From: Actinoplanes palleronii
GTDB lineage: Bacteria > Actinomycetota > Actinomycetes > Mycobacteriales > Micromonosporaceae
DNA length: 64,000 nt
Direction of reading: 5' to 3'
Assembly (NCBI RefSeq): GCF_016862315.1
Contig: NZ_BOMS01000141.1
Coordinates: forward strand, 1-64,000
The notes under the pieces are model-generated. The model was not told the DNA's origin. It saw only the letters and a list, made by a program, of their open reading frames with translations, and did not search any database. The position numbers and the translations under genes were made by a program. Numbering within the stretch: the stretch's first letter is position 1; every line of letters starts with the position of its first letter. Below, in pieces: positions 35,501 through 44,130 of this stretch.

Positions 35501-36417
35501 GCGCCGTAGACCGCGCGCCCGTCCCGGGTCGCCGCGAGCTGCGTGAACGGCTTCTCGTCGGTCCGGGTGATCGAGCTCAGATAGCCGAGGCTGTTGAAGG
35601 CCGTGCTGTACGCGTCGATGTACCCGGTGGTCGAGCCGTCGCCGCCGGCGGCCAGCAGGATCTCGCTGTCCGGGCCGGTGCTGTGCGGGGTGAGGACGAG
35701 ATCCTGAATCGTGGTGCTGTGCGCGGTCACCACGCTGGCCCCGATGGTGTTGTTGCCGGTGGCGATCTGCCGGATCCCACCGTCGCTGCCGCCCACGAAC
35801 ACCCTGGTGCCGTCGCTGCTCGCGGTCAACGCGGTCGGGAAGAAGCTGGTGTTGATCATGACGTTGAGACCTGTCGTCGCGTTCAGCGCGTAGACCTTGT
35901 GCGCGTCCGAGGCGGCGACGTAGATGACGTCCTGCGACCCGACCCTGGCGACCGTGATGGCGGTGGGGACGTCACCGATGGTCCACGGCGACGCGTAGTT
36001 CATCCCGACCGTGAGTTCCGCTCCGGTGGTGGCGTCCACCGCGGCGACCAGGCCGGCACCGCCGCTCATCGTGACGTACATGGTCTGGTTGTCGCTGCTG
36101 TACGCGATGTCGTACGGATCCTGGCCGGACAGCGGCGCGACCGTGTGCCAGACAGGTGACGTCTCGGTGCTCACGTCCAGTTTCAGGATCTGCGCCGGGC
36201 CACCCGGATCGCCCAGGTCGACCGCCCACACCCGGCTCCCGTCCGGCGAGACCCGGACCCGTCCCGGCTGATGCCCCGATCCGGAGCCGAAGTCGGCATG
36301 CGCCAGCACCTGAGCGGGCTGGACGACGGCCTGGGCGGGCGAACTCACCACCACCACGGCCGACATCGCGACGAGCAGTCCGACGAGGGCCGACCTTCCG
36401 ACCGCGCTTTGTGTCAT
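32593..36417 (-). CDS. secreted beta-propeller/NHL/FN3 protein with OmpA-like C-terminus, copy 1
   Basis: Secreted protein of 1274 residues. Signal peptide to about 31 (SSPAQA). Residues 35-380 have YVTN-like blades (YDIAYSSDNQTMYVTMSGGAG); about 390-480 an FN3-like domain; 490-830 NHL-type repeats (DAAGNVYLADAGDSLVTKV, PRGVAADACGNVFIADTGN); 835-1025 two FN3 domains; then a Pro/Ser/Thr linker, an Ig-like domain, and a C-terminal OmpA/MotB-like domain (LTGYTQTG... RRLSLKRAIVVRDYLRALGV... NRRVVITVRY). Probably wall-bound, with the OmpA domain binding peptidoglycan. Tandem paralog of the next gene. Confidence 0.85.
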   Translation of the reverse strand: MTQSAVGRSALVGLLVAMSAVVVVSSPAQAVVQPAQVLAHADFGSGSGHQPGRVRVSPDGSRVWAVDLGDPGGPAQILKLDVSTETSPVWHTVAPLSGQDPYDIAYSSDNQTMYVTMSGGAGLVAAVDATTGAELTVGMNYASPWTIGDVPTAITVARVGSQDVIYVAASDAHKVYALNATTGLNVMINTSFFPTALTASSDGTRVFVGGSDGGIRQIATGNNTIGASVVTAHSTTIQDLVLTPHSTGPDSEILLAAGGDGSTTGYIDAYSTAFNSLGYLSSITRTDEKPFTQLAATRDGRAVYGASGGGTISARLNSYEISAFLISTLHTPPRPVTRLASVSSLPQAWGVAASPTLSRLYVTTRGDAGVSADLGSGQVVQHPDAPGAPGLTQALSGSNRAVRVSWLPAVPGSSTVTGYDVVSVPGSRRCHTDGALFCWVTGLDNTVSYDFVVTATSAAGTGNLQVSTGSGVPQAAGYPYHLNFFAGNGLQAITDTGGAAAQPLYNPSGVTADAAGNVYLADAGDSLVTKVAAGQISIVAGLRSGGGFPTLDGPATASRLLSPRALAVAANGDLYIADYADHRVEKVSGGIITAFAGTGTGGTPIAGPATSSPLGAPGGLALDTDGNLYIADTTSNQVVRVDQATGVLSIVAGTGVAGASIPAALATASPLRAPRGVAADACGNVFIADTGNYQVLRVDAGTGRLSVVAGSGQQGFPLDGTLAATSALGEISSLAIGPEQALYLADRSNNVIERFDTTAATPELQVIVGSGALAAATDNTDSVDSDLALPHGVAVRPDDGKIYIADSLNYRVHQLTPPDRVPGPPAGLTAQPGNGTATLRFSAPVYTGGSGVPLNNPDPYEYSTDGITWTTLTTTPGGPAVTGTVTGLVNGRTYEVRVRARNAVGTGLGLPSRPVRITPDVVPSAPAVPAVQAGDRAVTVTWAAPTNPGSPLLEYVVTPYLAGVAQPSSRYPSTSTTATITGLTAGTAYTFRVEATNSAGVSPPSLPSTEVRPSGPSPSPSISASPTTSPTVSPSPSTSTPTAGPTPTPTATPSVPAKLKLDLHLKSDEQLAGSRASISGGGLKGSSPYTLTMHSTPVVLASGRADAAGHFSAGVTMPRKACVSGGLHRLVLTGVAPDGSVVADTSWVVLDDTCTAQTGAGTAPPHSVVGLGSVLFPYLGAKLPPTAKRFLKVKDGAMGNAGLITLTGYTQTGRKSKAAIAATRRLSLKRAIVVRDYLRALGVRAPIKVVGVGGQLADKKKQKYNRRVVITVRY

Positions 36418-36427
36418 GAAAATTACA

Positions 36428-36437
36428 CTAAGTCACC
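36428..36437 (-). promoter_or_regulatory. conserved leader motif, copy 1
   Basis: GGTGACTTAG on the minus strand, 11 bases from the ATG. The identical 10 bases at the same spacing precede the paralog (40390-40399). No Shine-Dalgarno is visible in either leader. Confidence 0.5.
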
Positions 36438-36451
36438 ATCTGGAATGAGAC

Positions 36452-36481
36452 GGCGCCCCCGGGAGATCTCCCGGGGGCGCC
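36452..36481 (-). terminator. 30-bp perfect palindrome terminator
   Basis: GGCGCCCCCGGGAGA and its exact complement, 17 bases past the stop of the 36498 gene. It separates the two paralogs into independent transcripts. Confidence 0.8.
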
Positions 36482-36497
36482 TGATCAGCAAACTCGC

Positions 36498-39400
36498 TCA
36501 GTAGCGGACGGTGATCACCACTCGTCGGTTGTTCTTCTGCCAGGCCGGCTTGGCGGCCGTGGAGCCACCGACGCCGACCACCTTGATCGGCGCCTTGACG
36601 CCGAGTGCCTTCAGGTAGTCACGGGTGGCGATCGCCCGCTTGAGTGCCACCTTCTGCGCGGCGGCGATGCCGGTCTTCGTCTTCGAGCTGGTCAGCGCGT
36701 AGCCGGTGAGCGTGACCAGGGTCGACGTCTTCATGGCGCCGTCCTTGGTCTTGAGGACGGTCTTGGCCGAGGCCGGCAACGCCGTGCCGACCGCCGGGAA
36801 CAGGACGCTGCCCAGCGCCACCGAGCCGGCCGGCGGCTTGGTCCCGCTGCCGGTCTGCGCCTTGCAGGTGTCGTCGAGCACGATCCAGCTGGTGTCCGAG
36901 ACGACGGTGCCGTCCGGCGCGGTACCGCTCAGCACCAGCTGGTGCAGGCCGCCGGAGATACACGCCTTGGCCGGCATGATCACCTTCGCGCTGAACGAGC
37001 CCGCCTCGTCGGTGACGCCCGAGGCCAGGACCACCGGCGTCGAGTGCAGCATCAGCGTGAACTCCGAGGAGCCCTTCAGCCCGCCACCGTTGATGGTGGC
37101 CTGCGAACCGACGAGGTCCCCGCCGCTCTTCAGGTTGAGGTCAACGTTGATTTTCGGCGGTGTGGTCGGCGACTGGGTCGGGGTCGGCGTGGCCGTCGGT
37201 GAGGTGGACGGGCCCGGGCCCGGCGTGCTGGTGCTCGGGGACGGCTCGGCCGTGGGCGACGGGGTCGGCGGTGTGGTCGTACCGGTCGGCTTCACCTCGT
37301 TGGAGGCCGCGCTGGCCGGACCGACGCCGAGCGCGTTGACCGCCTCGACCCGGAACGTGTACGCCCCACCACCGATCAGCCCGGTGATCGTCGTGGTCAG
37401 GGTCGACGCGGTGAACCGCGCTGTCGACTGCTTGACGCCGTCGAGGTAGGTCGAGACGACGTACTCGCGGATCACACTGCCGCTGTTGGCCGGCGGGTTC
37501 CACTTGACCAGTGCCGAGTTCTCCCCGGCCTCAGCGGTGGGCACGACCGGCGCCTGCGGCAGGACGTCGGGGGTGACCCTCACCCGCTTCGACGGCACCC
37601 CGTCGCCCTCGGCGTTCATGGCCCGGACCCGAACCGCATAGGTCGTCCCGTTACCCAGCCCGGTGATCGTGCTGGTGACCGTCGAATCGTTGATGCCGGG
37701 GCTCGGCAGCGGGCTCCAGTTCACACCGTCATCGGTGCTGTAGTAGTAGGGGTTCATGTTGAGCAGGACCCCGCTACCACCGGTGTAAAGCGGCGTCGTG
37801 AACGTCAGGACCGTGGACGCGTTGCCCGCCTGGGCGAGTAGGCCGGTCGGCGGTCCGGGCACCCGGTCCGCCGGCGTCAGCTGGTGGACCCGGTGGCTGC
37901 CGCTGTCGGAGATGTAAACCTTCCCGTCGTCCGGCCGCACCGCGACACCGGACACCTGGCGGAGGTCCGAGTCGATGCCGTTGACCTCGGTCGCCGCGGC
38001 CGCGAGGCCACTGCCCGCGATCACCTGGATCGCGGTCGGCGCCGTCAGATCGATCCGCTCGACGATGTTGTTCGACCGGTCCGCCAGGTACAACGCCTGC
38101 TCCGGACCGACTGCCAGGGAGTAGATGTCGCCGAGGTCGTTGCCGATCGGGGTGGTGCCGTTCAGCGGCGTGCCCTTCTGCCCGCTGCCGGCCACCACCG
38201 AGAGCAGCCCGGTCTCCGGGTCGACCCTTTCCACCTGGTAGTTGCCGGTGTCGGCGATGTAGACGTTGCCGAAGGCGTCGACCGCGACACCGCGCGGGCT
38301 CTGCAGCGGCGACGCCGTGGCCGGCGACCCGGGGGTAGCCGTCCCGGCCGAGCCGGTGCCGGCGAAGACCGACAACTGGTTGGTCGCGTGATCGACCTTC
38401 AGGATCTGGTGGTTGCCGGTGTCCGCGATGTAGAGGTCGCCGTTGAGGTCGAACGCCAGGCCCCTGGGCGAGGCGAGCGGCGAGCTACTCGCCAGTCCGG
38501 GGATGACCGCGGCACTGGTGCCGGTGCCCGCCACTACGACGAGGATGCCCTCGTCAATCTTGGACACCCGGTGGTTGCCGGTATCGGCGATGTAGACGTC
38601 ACCGGAGGGCCCGAGGGCCACCGCGTTCGGATTCGACAGGGCGGCGGTCGCGGCCGCGGTGGGCAACGCCGGCGAGCCGGCGCTGCCGTTGGAGTTACCG
38701 GCGATCCGGGTGATCGTGGCGCCGCTCACCTGCGTCACCTGGTCGGCCCAGGAGTCGGCGATGTAGACGTCGCCGTTCGCGGCGGCTGCCAGACCCACCG
38801 GCACCTGGAGCTTCTCCGCAGTGGCGGTGCCGGGCGAGGCCGGAAGGCCCGAGACCCCGGTGCCGGCGAAGAATGCCAGATCAAAGGTGTACGGGTACGG
38901 CACAGCCGACGGTGTCTGCGGCGAGCTGACCGTGGCGAGGCTCGTGCCGGCGTCGGACGTCGCGGTCACGGTGAACGTGTACGGCGTGCCGTTGGTCAGG
39001 CCGTACACCCAGCAGTAGGTGTCGGTGCTGGCGCTGTGGCACCTCTTGCCACCCGGCGAGGAGATGACGTCGTAGCCGGTGATCGACTCCGATCCGGGGT
39101 CGACCGGCGCGGTCCAGCTCACCTTGACGGCCCGGTTGGCCGACACCGTCTGCACCGAGGTCGGCACGTCCGGAGCGGTCGGATGCGTCACGGCGAGAGC
39201 CCAGCCCTCGTCCAGGGGTATGAGGCCCGTGTCGCCCCGACCGGTTGCGTACAGGACCGGCGATGTCCGGTTGGTGGTCACCCCCCACAGCTGTGACACG
39301 GTGCTCTCCGAGTTCAGCGGGGACGCCGGGGCCGGCGGCACCGCCAGCGCCGCGGTCGTGAAGTCACTGAGGTTGAAGGTGAGCAGACGCGCGTCGCTCG

Positions 39401-40379
39401 AGCCGTTCGTCTCGGTGCGCCCACCGGCAGCCGCGTAGATAGTCCGCCCGTCATGAGTGACCGTGATCTGGGTGAACGCGAGCTGAGCCGTGGTCGAGTT
39501 GATGAACGTGAGGCCGCTGGGCGACGAGGCGTAGGCGTCGATGTAACCGGTGGTGCCGTCGTCCCCGGCCACCAGCAGGGTTCCGCCGTCCGGGGTGACG
39601 GCCAGATCCTGGATAGTGGTGCTGTGCGACTGGTTGACGCTGCCGCCCACGATCGTGTTGCCATTGGTGCTGATCTGCCGGATGGTGCCGTCGGTGCCGG
39701 CCGTGAACACCTTGTCGCCGGCATTGCTCGCCGCCACGGCAACCGGCCCGACGCCACCGTTGGCGACGGTGCTGACGATGCCGGAGCCCAGGTCGATCAC
39801 TTTGAGCGTGGTCAGACCGGAGGTGGCGACGTAGGCCCGAAGATCGCCTGAAACGGGTTCGCTGACGACCGCGATACCCGTGGGCGCGGATCCCCCTCCG
39901 GTGGAATACGGGCCTCGCGCGATGTCCTGTCCGGATCCGATCGGCGCGCCGGAGGCGGCGGAGAGCGCGACGACCTTGTCGGAACCGGTCAGCGGGGCGA
40001 ACATGAACGCGCTGTCCGGGCTGAAGGCGATGTCCGCCGGGTCGTTGCCGTCAACGTTTGCCGTGACCAGCATCGAGTACCCGCTCAACGCGTTCAGGTT
40101 CAGGATCTGTCCCGGCGCCCCGGGGCTGGACAGGTCGGTCGCCCATACGTGCGTCCCGTCCGGCGAGACCCTGATCTTTCCTGGCTGCACACCCATCGGT
40201 GCATGCGCGACCGCTAGGGGGATGCCGGGCGGGGCGGTGGCTTGGGCCGGCGAACCGACCACCGCCGGCACTGCCACGCCGACAAGCAGCCCGGCAAGGA
40301 CTGACCTTCCCACGACGGTGGCACCGCGGCGACACCGTTGCCGCGTCCGCGATCCACCGCCCCTCACGCTTAGTGTCAT
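36498..40379 (-). CDS. secreted beta-propeller/NHL/FN3 protein with OmpA-like C-terminus, copy 2
   Basis: Paralog of the 32593 gene, about 1293 residues, with the same domain order: signal peptide (VVGSPAQA), YVTN-like propeller, FN3, five or more NHL repeats (LAAAANGDVYIADSWADQV, PRGLAFDLNGDLYIADTGN), two FN3, a Pro/Thr/Ser linker, an Ig-like domain and OmpA-like LTGYALTSSKTK... LKRAIATRDYLKALGVKAPIKVVGVGG... NRRVVITVRY. The ATG at 40379 is chosen because the codons and leader around it match the paralog. Linker and blade numbers differ, pointing to old duplication. Substrate unknown. Confidence 0.85.
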   Translation of the reverse strand: MTLSVRGGGSRTRQRCRRGATVVGRSVLAGLLVGVAVPAVVGSPAQATAPPGIPLAVAHAPMGVQPGKIRVSPDGTHVWATDLSSPGAPGQILNLNALSGYSMLVTANVDGNDPADIAFSPDSAFMFAPLTGSDKVVALSAASGAPIGSGQDIARGPYSTGGGSAPTGIAVVSEPVSGDLRAYVATSGLTTLKVIDLGSGIVSTVANGGVGPVAVAASNAGDKVFTAGTDGTIRQISTNGNTIVGGSVNQSHSTTIQDLAVTPDGGTLLVAGDDGTTGYIDAYASSPSGLTFINSTTAQLAFTQITVTHDGRTIYAAAGGRTETNGSSDARLLTFNLSDFTTAALAVPPAPASPLNSESTVSQLWGVTTNRTSPVLYATGRGDTGLIPLDEGWALAVTHPTAPDVPTSVQTVSANRAVKVSWTAPVDPGSESITGYDVISSPGGKRCHSASTDTYCWVYGLTNGTPYTFTVTATSDAGTSLATVSSPQTPSAVPYPYTFDLAFFAGTGVSGLPASPGTATAEKLQVPVGLAAAANGDVYIADSWADQVTQVSGATITRIAGNSNGSAGSPALPTAAATAALSNPNAVALGPSGDVYIADTGNHRVSKIDEGILVVVAGTGTSAAVIPGLASSSPLASPRGLAFDLNGDLYIADTGNHQILKVDHATNQLSVFAGTGSAGTATPGSPATASPLQSPRGVAVDAFGNVYIADTGNYQVERVDPETGLLSVVAGSGQKGTPLNGTTPIGNDLGDIYSLAVGPEQALYLADRSNNIVERIDLTAPTAIQVIAGSGLAAAATEVNGIDSDLRQVSGVAVRPDDGKVYISDSGSHRVHQLTPADRVPGPPTGLLAQAGNASTVLTFTTPLYTGGSGVLLNMNPYYYSTDDGVNWSPLPSPGINDSTVTSTITGLGNGTTYAVRVRAMNAEGDGVPSKRVRVTPDVLPQAPVVPTAEAGENSALVKWNPPANSGSVIREYVVSTYLDGVKQSTARFTASTLTTTITGLIGGGAYTFRVEAVNALGVGPASAASNEVKPTGTTTPPTPSPTAEPSPSTSTPGPGPSTSPTATPTPTQSPTTPPKINVDLNLKSGGDLVGSQATINGGGLKGSSEFTLMLHSTPVVLASGVTDEAGSFSAKVIMPAKACISGGLHQLVLSGTAPDGTVVSDTSWIVLDDTCKAQTGSGTKPPAGSVALGSVLFPAVGTALPASAKTVLKTKDGAMKTSTLVTLTGYALTSSKTKTGIAAAQKVALKRAIATRDYLKALGVKAPIKVVGVGGSTAAKPAWQKNNRRVVITVRY

Positions 40380-40389
40380 GAAAGGCACC

Positions 40390-40399
40390 CTAAGTCACC
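40390..40399 (-). promoter_or_regulatory. conserved leader motif, copy 2
   Basis: GGTGACTTAG on the minus strand, 11 bases before the ATG, as in the paralog. It is followed by GGTGCC where copy 1 has TGTAAT. Confidence 0.5.
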
Positions 40400-40557
40400 C
40401 TTTCCGTGGAGAAACCTCCTTTCGTGACCTCGACTGCCACTAACGACCCTCGTCGATGAGCGACCGCCTTCCCGGACGCCCTTTTTCCGATCGACGTATT
40501 TGATCAAGTCGATTAACGTGCTGACCGCGACTCCGCTGGACCCGGAGTGCACATGGC

Positions 40558-40582
40558 AAGGCGGCATGCGAGATGCCGCCTT
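40558..40582 (+). promoter_or_regulatory. leader hairpin before FG-GAP-like gene
   Basis: Perfect 10-bp arms AAGGCGGCAT/ATGCCGCCTT with a GCGAG loop, ending 13 bases before the ATG and just before GAGGGG. It may protect the mRNA or control initiation. Confidence 0.55.
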
Positions 40583-40595
40583 ACGAGGGGATCCC

Positions 40596-41831
40596 ATGAA
40601 ACGCACCACCCTGCTCCGTCTCACCGTCCCCACCGCTACCGTGCTGATCAGCCCGGCCGTCGCCGTCGTTCCCGCCTTCGCGGCGGCATCGGCCGCGCCC
40701 ACCGTCACCCAGGTCGGTGCCGCGCCCGTGGTCGGACAGACCACGAAGTTCCGGTTCACCGAGCCGGACGGCAGCGAACCCACCGAGTACCGCTGGATGA
40801 TCAATGGCGGCGAACTGACCGGGGTCGCCACCGCGACCGCCGGCAAGGCGACCCTGCAGATCCTGGCCACCCGCGCGGTCAACCAGCTCGCGGTCTACGC
40901 GGTCGGCGCGGACAACAGCCTCAGTGACAGCACCCAGCTCATCTACACCGGCACCGGCCCGAGCCCGTATGCGGATCAGGATCTCAACGGTGACGACAAG
41001 CCCGACCTGGCCGCGGTGGTCGGCGACCAGCTCCTGCTCGCGACCGGCAAGGGCACCGCCGGCAAGGTCCGCGTCCCGGCGATCGACCTCGCCCCGGCCG
41101 GCAACGGCATGGGCGGCAGCGGCTTCGCCGGGTTGCAGCTGATCACCGGCAAGTTCACCGGTGGTCCGTTCGAGGACTATGTCGCGTACAACCCGGTTTA
41201 CGGTCAGGCGTTCGTCTACCGCGGGCTCGGCGAGGCCGACGCGAAGAACCCCGGCTTGCTCGCCAAGAGCGCGGGCAGCTGGAGCGGCGGCTTCTTCGCC
41301 GACTGGGACGGTTACAACCCGACCCAGTTGATCAACGCCTACGACCTCCGCGGCACTCAGCAGACCACGCCCGACCTGCTCGGCGTGCTGGGCAGCGCGG
41401 CCACCGGATACCACCTGTCGTACTACGGCTCGTACGGCTACACCGGCGGCTTCGACATGCCGCTCGACACCGGCGCGGTCACCCCGGACGGCGGCAGCGA
41501 CTGGGCCGGATGGCAGCTCGCGTCGAAACTGCTGCCCAGCGGTACAGCGATCAGCCTGTGGAACCCGGCGACCGGGGCGCTCTACCTCTGGGAGGGTGTC
41601 ACCGCCGACAGCGCGAGCGGCCGGTTGGCGTACACGCAGTACCACCTGTCGGCGCAGTTCCTGACCGGCGCCGTGGACACCACGCTGCAGCTCACCGACG
41701 TCGACGCGGACGGGGTTCCGGACGTCCGGGGCGTCACCGCGGCCGGGACTGTCACGGCGTACCGGATCAGCGGCCTGTCGGCGACCGGGACCGCGACCGT
41801 CAAAGCGCAGACCCCGCAGACCCTGCGCTGA
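40596..41831 (+). CDS. secreted FG-GAP/VCBS-like protein
   Basis: Secreted protein of 411 residues. The signal peptide ends near AFAAASA. After a short Ig-like part the protein has FG-GAP-like units with Asp-rich loops (ADQDLNGDDKPDLAAVVGDQLLLATG; TDVDADGVPDVRGVTAAG), likely calcium-binding blades. No enzyme motif. The ATG follows GAGGGG. Function unknown; probably extracellular binding. Confidence 0.82.
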   Translation: MKRTTLLRLTVPTATVLISPAVAVVPAFAAASAAPTVTQVGAAPVVGQTTKFRFTEPDGSEPTEYRWMINGGELTGVATATAGKATLQILATRAVNQLAVYAVGADNSLSDSTQLIYTGTGPSPYADQDLNGDDKPDLAAVVGDQLLLATGKGTAGKVRVPAIDLAPAGNGMGGSGFAGLQLITGKFTGGPFEDYVAYNPVYGQAFVYRGLGEADAKNPGLLAKSAGSWSGGFFADWDGYNPTQLINAYDLRGTQQTTPDLLGVLGSAATGYHLSYYGSYGYTGGFDMPLDTGAVTPDGGSDWAGWQLASKLLPSGTAISLWNPATGALYLWEGVTADSASGRLAYTQYHLSAQFLTGAVDTTLQLTDVDADGVPDVRGVTAAGTVTAYRISGLSATGTATVKAQTPQTLR

Positions 41832-41842
41832 TCCCGCGACGA

Positions 41843-41870
41843 GGGCCCGGCTCCGATCGGAGCCGGGCCC
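41843..41870 (+). terminator. 28-bp palindrome terminator
   Basis: GGGCCCGGCTCCGA and its exact complement, 12 bases past the stop, followed by TTCTGCGTT. Confidence 0.85.
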
Positions 41871-41978
41871 TTCTGCGTTCCGGGCCGATCCGGCCGGCGC
41901 CGGCACCCTTTCGTCCGTACAAAAAAGTCTCTCGGACAGGCCGGTAAACCTTCGCCCGGTGGCCGGCGTGTAAGCCAT

Positions 41979-42491
41979 GTGACTCCCCGAAGCGAACCGA
42001 CGGATACCAGCGACGCCGGGTACGTGGCCTTCGTCGCGGCCGGCTGGAACCGCTACCTGTGGATGGCCAGCGTGATCACCGGAGACCGGCATCACGGTGA
42101 GGAACTCCTGCAGGAGTGCCTGGTCAGCCTGTTCACCCGGTGGCGGAAGGTGGCCGGCAAGGGCGACCCGCACGCCTACCTGCGTCGCATGCTGGTCAAC
42201 GGCAACGTGAGCCGGTGGCGGCGGTGGCGCCGGGAGGAGCCGGTGGCCGAGACGCCGGACCGGCAGGACGGCCGGTACGCGCCGGTCGAGCCGCACGACG
42301 CGCTGCAGCGTGCCGTGCTGCGCCTGCCCCGGCAGCAGCGCGCGGTGATCGTGCTGCGCTATTTCGAGGACCTCTCCGAGAAGGACGCGGCCGCCGCGAT
42401 GGGCTGCTCGATCGGTGCCCTCAAGTCCACCCACTCCCGGGCCCTGGCCAAGTTGCGCGCCGAGTCGGCGCTCCTCGAAACCCGTGGCTGA
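41979..42491 (+). CDS. SigE-family ECF sigma factor
   Basis: ECF sigma of 170 residues in the actinobacterial SigE-like family. Region 2: FVAAGWNRYLWMASVITGDRHHGEELLQECLVSLFTRWRKV. Region 4: LQRAVLRLPRQQRAVIVLRYFEDLSEKDAAAAMGCSIGALKSTHSRALAKLR. The GTG at 41979 is nested in ATGTGA. The next gene, 27 bases on, encodes a one-helix membrane protein that probably acts as its regulator. Confidence 0.88.
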   Translation: MTPRSEPTDTSDAGYVAFVAAGWNRYLWMASVITGDRHHGEELLQECLVSLFTRWRKVAGKGDPHAYLRRMLVNGNVSRWRRWRREEPVAETPDRQDGRYAPVEPHDALQRAVLRLPRQQRAVIVLRYFEDLSEKDAAAAMGCSIGALKSTHSRALAKLRAESALLETRG

Positions 42492-42518
42492 ACCCCTCTT
42501 TTCCATGGAAGGAACCTC

Positions 42519-43289
42519 ATGAGCGACCTGCAGAAGGCCATGCACGACTGGGCCGACCGGATGCCCGCCGGTGAGCCCCCGATCGCCGAGCTGGTCGGCG
42601 CCGGCACGCGCAGCCGGATCCGCCGCCGGGTCGGTGCGGCCGGCACCGCGACCCTGGCCCTCGCGGCAGTGGTCGGTGTCGCGCTCTCCACCGGCGGCAC
42701 CACGCCGTCCGGTTCGACCGAGGCGGCCGGCCCGGTGGCGGCACCGGTGTCGCCGGCGTTGGAGCTGGCGGCCGCGGCCACCTCGACCGCGGAGTCCAGC
42801 TTCGCGTTCAAGATCGCCTCGACGCTGACCCTGGCCGAGTGGCAGATCGACCACGTCACGACCACGTGCACCGGTGCGCTCGACCCGGCGAACAACAGTG
42901 GGTACGTCAGCGGCGGCCTCTTCGAGACCCGGCTCGTGGACGGGCACAGCTACGTCCGCAAGGACACGCTCTGGATCGACCGCGGCAAGGGCACCCTGGC
43001 CGGCTCGATGCTCTGCGGTGACAGCAAGGCGCCGGCCGCGATCAGCGCCAACCCGGCCACCGCGCTGAAGAGCCTGCAGAAGGCCGGTGACGTCACCAAG
43101 ACCGCCGGCGGGTACACGTTCACCGCCGACGAGGTGCGGGGCAAGGTCAAGGTGGCCAGCGGCAAGATCACCGAGTTCACGTACACGATCGACAGCAAGG
43201 TCACCAAGGACTACCCGGCGTACACCCGGGAGACCACGATGACGTTCGGCAGCTACGGCAAGGCGGTCTCGGTCAAGAAGCCGCTCTGA
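42519..43289 (+). CDS. membrane-anchored protein, probable sigma regulator
   Basis: Protein of 256 residues with a short cytoplasmic N-terminus, one helix (about 38-58) and an outer domain of about 190 residues with two Cys (TTTCTGALD; GSMLCGDSK) resembling LppX-like lipid-binding folds. This is the usual partner layout of SigE-family sigma factors. The ATG follows GGAAGGA. Anti-sigma activity is inferred from context, not from a ZAS motif, which is absent. Confidence 0.75.
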   Translation: MSDLQKAMHDWADRMPAGEPPIAELVGAGTRSRIRRRVGAAGTATLALAAVVGVALSTGGTTPSGSTEAAGPVAAPVSPALELAAAATSTAESSFAFKIASTLTLAEWQIDHVTTTCTGALDPANNSGYVSGGLFETRLVDGHSYVRKDTLWIDRGKGTLAGSMLCGDSKAPAAISANPATALKSLQKAGDVTKTAGGYTFTADEVRGKVKVASGKITEFTYTIDSKVTKDYPAYTRETTMTFGSYGKAVSVKKPL

Positions 43290-43323
43290 TCCTCAGCTGA
43301 GCGCCTGACCTGGGCGAGGGGCC

Positions 43324-43920
43324 TCATGGCCGCTCGCCCAGCAGCGTGAACCAGCTCTCCGCCAGCACGGTGACCACCTGCTCGCGGCTCGCCTCCGACC
43401 GCCCCTCGGTCCAGTGCCGGCCGAGATGGTCCAGTTGCACGAAGGCCAGCACGGCCCGGGAGTGGCGCACCTCCGGCACAAACCGCCCGGCCCGGTCGAG
43501 CCCGTTCTTGATCTCCGCGATCACTTCCTCGAACCAGCCCACGACCAGGCCGCGCAGCTCCGGCTCGACCGTGGCGGCCTCGCTTATCGCGCTGAGATGC
43601 GGGCGGAACAGCTCCCAGCTGCTCGAGCGGTGGTGCAGCCAGCCGGCCATGGCCTGGTAGGTGCCGGCCGCGACGACATCGACGAGGACCGGCGCCGACG
43701 CGGAGCGTCCGAGGAGATCGTTCAACTCGCCGATGAGGGCCCGCGCCAGATCGCTGCGGGATTTGAAGTACGCGTAGAAGGTCACCCGGGTGGTCCCGGC
43801 GGTCGACGCGATGTCGTCGACGGTGGTCGAGGCGTAGCCCTTGCTCTGGAACAGCTGCAGCGCCGCGGACAGCAGGAGTTTGCGGGTCATCTCCTTCTGT
43901 ACCGCCCGAAGGTTCGCCAC
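43324..43920 (-). CDS. TetR-family regulator
   Basis: Repressor of 198 residues. HTH: LLLSAALQLFQSKGYASTTVDDIASTAGTTRVTFYAYFKSRSDLARALI. The C-terminal helices form the ligand domain, with several Trp and His. GTG start. The gene is monocistronic and no target is evident nearby. The gap to 44131 holds only a terminator. Confidence 0.88.
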   Translation of the reverse strand: MANLRAVQKEMTRKLLLSAALQLFQSKGYASTTVDDIASTAGTTRVTFYAYFKSRSDLARALIGELNDLLGRSASAPVLVDVVAAGTYQAMAGWLHHRSSSWELFRPHLSAISEAATVEPELRGLVVGWFEEVIAEIKNGLDRAGRFVPEVRHSRAVLAFVQLDHLGRHWTEGRSEASREQVVTVLAESWFTLLGERP

Positions 43921-44082
43921 GCGGTCACTTCCCCCAGGTCAGCCCGCTGATCGTCGAATTAGCTTACGGCGCGGCCGGTACCGCGGTTCACCAGCCAATC
44001 CATGATCGCCAACTGGTGGGACGCCCGTCGTTGGTGGACTCGACGACTTTCGCGGCTTTGCCGCTTCAGGGGGAGACAGCGA

Positions 44083-44112
44083 AGGGCCCGGACCGCTGCC
44101 GGTCCGGGCCCT
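44083..44112 (-). terminator. terminator of small basic protein gene
   Basis: Thirteen-bp perfect arms AGGGCCCGGACCG/CGGTCCGGGCCCT around CTGC, 18 bases past the stop at 44131. Confidence 0.82.
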
Positions 44113-44130
44113 GACTTTCCGGTACGAGGG

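Noticed and set aside
40500-40595. N-terminal extension of the FG-GAP-like protein
   Set aside because: It would place the leader hairpin and ribosome site inside the gene and put 30 residues before the signal peptide.
40581-42947. Minus-strand ORF of 788 codons across the FG-GAP-like, sigma and membrane-protein genes
   Set aside because: It spans three well-supported plus-strand genes and a strong terminator, with no recognisable protein.
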